From assembly GCA_028280615.1 (NCBI GenBank), contig JANQLK010000016.1, positions 532,862 to 596,861 on the forward strand: a DNA stretch of 64,000 nt, written 5' to 3'. The translations under genes were made by a program, and so were the position numbers. Under the pieces are notes generated by a model. It made no database searches. It worked only from the letters and a program-made list of their open reading frames with translations, and was not told the DNA's origin. The stretch is from Woeseiaceae bacterium. Lineage in GTDB: Bacteria; Pseudomonadota; Gammaproteobacteria; Steroidobacterales; Woeseiaceae. This document shows, piece after piece, positions 60,996 through 64,000 of the stretch (the stretch's first letter is position 1; every line of letters starts with the position of its first letter).

Positions 60996-63900
60996 GCGCG
61001 AGGCCGTTCGTTCACCTGCACGTGCATACCGAGTACTCGCTCGTCGACAGCACCGTGCGCATCCCGGCCCTGATCGACGAGTGCGTCGCCAGAGGCATGC
61101 CGGCCGTGGCGATCACCGACCAGAACAACCTGTTCGGCATGGTCAAGTTCTACAAGCGGGCCATCGCCGCGGGCGTCAAACCGATCGTCGGCGCCGACTT
61201 AAGGCTCGCGAACGACGAGGAACCGGACCGGCCGTACACGCTCGTCCTGCTCTGCCAGGACGACACGGGCTACCGAAACCTGTCCAGAATCCTGAGTCGC
61301 GCCTGGCAGGAGGGCCAGCGCAAGGGGCAACCGCAGGTGCATCCCGACTGGCTCACCGAGGAGAGCTGCAAGGGACTCATTGCCCTGTCGGGTGGCCTCG
61401 CAGGCGACGTCGGGCACGCGGCTCTGCTGGGCCACGAGACCGAGGCCAGGAAGCGGCTCGCGCACTGGTCGGCGCTTTTTCCGGGCCGCTATTATCTCGA
61501 GCTCGTTCGCACGGGCCGGCCCGGCGAGGACGCCTGCGTGTCGGCGTGCGTCGCGCTTGCGAGCGAGGCGGGTGTCCCGGTCGTTGCGAGCAACGACGTG
61601 CGTTTCGTCGAGGCCGACGGCTTCGATGCGCATGAGGCGCGCGTGTGCATTCATGAGGGCTTGAGCCTCGGCGATGCGAGCCGGCCGAAGCTCTACAGCG
61701 AGCAGCAGTACCTCAAGGCATCCGAGGAGATGGCCGAGCGCTTCGCGGATATCCCGTCGGCGCTCGACAACGCCATCGAGATTGCGCGGCGCTGCAGCCT
61801 CGATCTCGAGCTCGGCAAGAGCGTATTGCCCGCCTTCCCCGTGCCGCAAGGCCAGAACGAGGAGCAATACCTCGAGGTCGTCGCCTGCGAGGGACTGGAG
61901 CGGGAGCTCGACGCGATCTATGCGCGCGACAGGATAGCGGAGGATCAGCGCGACGCCATCGCGAAGCCATACTACGAGCGCCTCGAGACCGAACTCGACG
62001 TCATCCGCGGCATGGGCTTCCCGGGCTACTTCCTGATCGTTGCCGATTTCATTCGCTGGGCCAAGCAGAACGACATTCCGGTCGGCCCGGGGCGCGGGTC
62101 GGGCGCGGGATCGCTGGTGGCATGGGTGCTGGGCATAACGAGTCTCGACCCGCTCGCCCACGACCTGCTGTTCGAGCGATTTCTCAATCCCGAGCGCGTC
62201 TCGATGCCGGACTTCGACGTCGACTTCTGCATGGAAGGCCGCGATGCGGTCATCGACTACGTTGCCGAGCGCTACGGCCGCAACCGCGTCGCGCAGATCA
62301 TCACCTTCGGCACGATGGCTGCCAGGGCCGTGATTCGCGACACGGGCCGCGTGCTCGGTCAACCCTACGGATTCGTCGACCGAATTGCCAAGCAGGTGCC
62401 CTTCGAAGTCGGCATGACGCTCGACAAAGCGCTCGAGCAGTCGGACGAACTGGCGCAGATGGTTCGGGATGACGAGGAGGTCGCCGAGATCATCGACCTG
62501 GCGATCAAACTCGAGGGCCTCGCGCGCAACGCCGGCAAGCATGCCGGCGGCGTCGTGATCGCACCCGACGATCTGACCGACTTCACGCCGCTGTACTGCG
62601 AACAGGGTGGCGGCAGCCTCGTGACGCAGCTCGACAAGGACGATGTCGAGGCCGTCGGGCTCGTAAAGTTCGACTTCCTGGGGCTCAAGACCCTGACGAT
62701 CATCGACTGGGCGGAACGCATCGTCAACGAGTCCGGCACGGAAACCGGCTTCGACATCGAGAAGATTCCGCTTCAGGACAAGGCGACCTTCGACCTCCTG
62801 CAAAAATCGCAGACCGCGGCCGTCTTCCAGCTCGAATCGACCGGCATGCGCGACCTGATCAAGCGCCTGCGGCCCGACCAGTTCGACGACCTCGTGGCAC
62901 TTGTCGCACTGTTCCGGCCCGGTCCGCTGCAGTCGGGCATGGTCGATGACTATATCGCCCGCAAGCACGCGATCAACCGGTCGGACATCGACTATCTGCA
63001 TCCCGATCTCGAACCCGTGCTCGAGGAGACCTACGGCGTGATCCTGTACCAGGAGCAGGTCATGCAGATCGCCCAGGTGCTGGCCGGTTACACGCTCGGC
63101 GGCGCCGACCTGCTGCGGCGGGCCATGGGCAAGAAAAAGCCCGAGGAGATGGCCAAGCAGCGCGAGATCTTCGTCAGCGGCGCGACCGAGCGCGGCGTTG
63201 CCGAGCCGACGGCCACGCGGATATTCGACCTGATGGAGAAGTTCGCGGGCTACGGCTTCAACAAGTCGCACTCGGCAGCCTATGCCGTGCTGTCGTACCA
63301 GACGGCTTATCTGAAGGCGCACTATCCCGCGGCATTCATGGCTGCGGTCATGAGCGCCGATCTCGACAACACGGACCGGCTCGTGACGCTCAAGGACGAC
63401 TGCCGGCAGCTCGGCATCGAACTCAAGCCGCCCAGCGTCAACCACTCGGCCCATGCGTTCAGCGTCTCGGACGCTGCCAGCATCCTGTACGGTCTCGGCG
63501 CCATCAAGGGCGTCGGCCGCTCAGCCGTCGAGTCACTGATCGCCGAGCGCGCGGCCAACGGCCCGTACTCGAGCCTCGTCGAATTCTGCCGGCGCGTCGA
63601 CCACGACAAGATCAATCGCCGCTCACTCGAAGCCATGGTCAAGTCGGGTGCGATGGACGAGTTCGGCGAGACGCGGCGCAGCCTCATGCACCAGGTTCCC
63701 GAAGCCATCGCAAGTGCCGACCAGGAGGCCCGCGCCGCGGCGGCGGGGCAGAACGACATGTTCGGGCTCGACGTGCCGCCGCCGACGGGTGAGGACAAGG
63801 TGCCGGCCAAACTGGCGGAGTGGCAGGAGGCCGTCAAGCTCAAGAGCGAAAAGGAATCGCTGGGACTGTACCTGACCGGCCATCCGTTTCACGCCGTGCA

Positions 63901-64000
63901 GGCGGATGCATCGTATTTCGTCGACGGACGCCTGGGCGAACTCGCTGCCGAGCCGCCACCGCAGACGGCGGAGGGCGAGCGCAACTACGCCCAGTCGCGC
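60992..64000 (+). CDS. dnaE: DNA polymerase III alpha subunit (partial, runs off the window)
   Basis: The first 1003 residues of the replicative polymerase are present; the family is about 1150-1180 long. The start is GTG ([19 protein letters not shown]), overlapping rnhB. The PHP domain (LHVHTEYS) comes first, then the polymerase core with [17 protein letters not shown] and the catalytic aspartates in [14 protein letters not shown] (about residue 405), the [16 protein letters not shown] loop ([16 protein letters not shown]), [12 protein letters not shown] and the finger region [20 protein letters not shown]. The window ends in the C-terminal part before the tau-binding tail. The frame is open throughout. 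Confidence 0.96.
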   Translation, partial: MSARPFVHLHVHTEYSLVDSTVRIPALIDECVARGMPAVAITDQNNLFGMVKFYKRAIAAGVKPIVGADLRLANDEEPDRPYTLVLLCQDDTGYRNLSRILSRAWQEGQRKGQPQVHPDWLTEESCKGLIALSGGLAGDVGHAALLGHETEARKRLAHWSALFPGRYYLELVRTGRPGEDACVSACVALASEAGVPVVASNDVRFVEADGFDAHEARVCIHEGLSLGDASRPKLYSEQQYLKASEEMAERFADIPSALDNAIEIARRCSLDLELGKSVLPAFPVPQGQNEEQYLEVVACEGLERELDAIYARDRIAEDQRDAIAKPYYERLETELDVIRGMGFPGYFLIVADFIRWAKQNDIPVGPGRGSGAGSLVAWVLGITSLDPLAHDLLFERFLNPERVSMPDFDVDFCMEGRDAVIDYVAERYGRNRVAQIITFGTMAARAVIRDTGRVLGQPYGFVDRIAKQVPFEVGMTLDKALEQSDELAQMVRDDEEVAEIIDLAIKLEGLARNAGKHAGGVVIAPDDLTDFTPLYCEQGGGSLVTQLDKDDVEAVGLVKFDFLGLKTLTIIDWAERIVNESGTETGFDIEKIPLQDKATFDLLQKSQTAAVFQLESTGMRDLIKRLRPDQFDDLVALVALFRPGPLQSGMVDDYIARKHAINRSDIDYLHPDLEPVLEETYGVILYQEQVMQIAQVLAGYTLGGADLLRRAMGKKKPEEMAKQREIFVSGATERGVAEPTATRIFDLMEKFAGYGFNKSHSAAYAVLSYQTAYLKAHYPAAFMAAVMSADLDNTDRLVTLKDDCRQLGIELKPPSVNHSAHAFSVSDAASILYGLGAIKGVGRSAVESLIAERAANGPYSSLVEFCRRVDHDKINRRSLEAMVKSGAMDEFGETRRSLMHQVPEAIASADQEARAAAAGQNDMFGLDVPPPTGEDKVPAKLAEWQEAVKLKSEKESLGLYLTGHPFHAVQADASYFVDGRLGELAAEPPPQTAEGERNYAQSR

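Noticed and set aside
61199..63454. 751-codon open frame on the minus strand opposite dnaE
   Set aside because: It mirrors the codon pattern of dnaE in a GC-rich sequence; the plus strand encodes clear polymerase motifs and the mirror protein has none.

Overview
The window looks like chromosome from a free-living, probably marine gammaproteobacterium of fairly high GC content. Four things point that way. The motor stator genes are of the sodium-driven PomA/PomB type. There is a near-complete MSHA pilus locus. The order rpsB-tsf-pyrH-frr-uppS-cdsA-rseP-bamA-skp-lpxD-lpxA-lpxB-rnhB-dnaE is the classic gammaproteobacterial block. An ECF sigma factor of the ECF/TIGR02999 type is paired with a TPR serine/threonine kinase. 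A Woeseiaceae-like (JTB255) lineage would fit, but that placement is inference from gene content only. There is no CRISPR array, prophage, rRNA, complete insertion sequence or convincing tRNA.

Region by region. Positions 1-5,800 hold motility and c-di-GMP genes: a DUF2802 protein, a PilZ protein, pomB-pomA behind a textbook sigma-28 promoter, a diguanylate cyclase, a small HTH protein and a degenerate sigma-54-activator-like ATPase. Positions 6,380-12,100 are accessory: a kinase/ECF sigma pair, then two secreted paralogues with 15-residue beta-roll-like repeats, a tiny lipoprotein between them, and the remnant of a third paralogue. Positions 12,280-16,120 carry dusA, a methyltransferase, a class III cyclase-FHA fusion and a GAF-GGDEF cyclase. 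Positions 16,140-26,330 are the MSHA pilus locus on the minus strand, read mshI to mshP. The GAF-GGDEF gene follows directly as its last gene, and MshE carries a c-di-GMP-binding type N-terminal domain.

Positions 26,460-43,230 carry pckG, yoaA, tsaB, the phosphate regulon (phoB-phoR-phoU and pstS-pstC-pstA-pstB), dsbB, a penicillin acylase gene that looks inserted, dapE and a yffB-like gene. Positions 43,300-64,000 are the conserved core: dapD, glnD and map on the minus strand, then the rpsB...dnaE block on the plus strand. Here dxr and fabZ are missing from their usual places, and dnaE runs off the window.

The strongest unexplained signal is a family of palindromic elements with GTGTCCTG ends flanked by TA (72-104, 20218-20380, 46718-46983). 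Each sits between co-directional genes. The TA plus the first G of the element makes the TAG stop codon of the upstream gene, certainly for mshE and map and possibly for a gene ending at 74. The third element also supplies the start codon and first residues of glnD. Other points of note are a duplicated 17-bp tract of dsbB flanking the acylase gene, a dusA whose conserved N-terminus lies upstream of any standard start codon, and a ribosomal protein S2 with a long Lys/Ala-rich tail.
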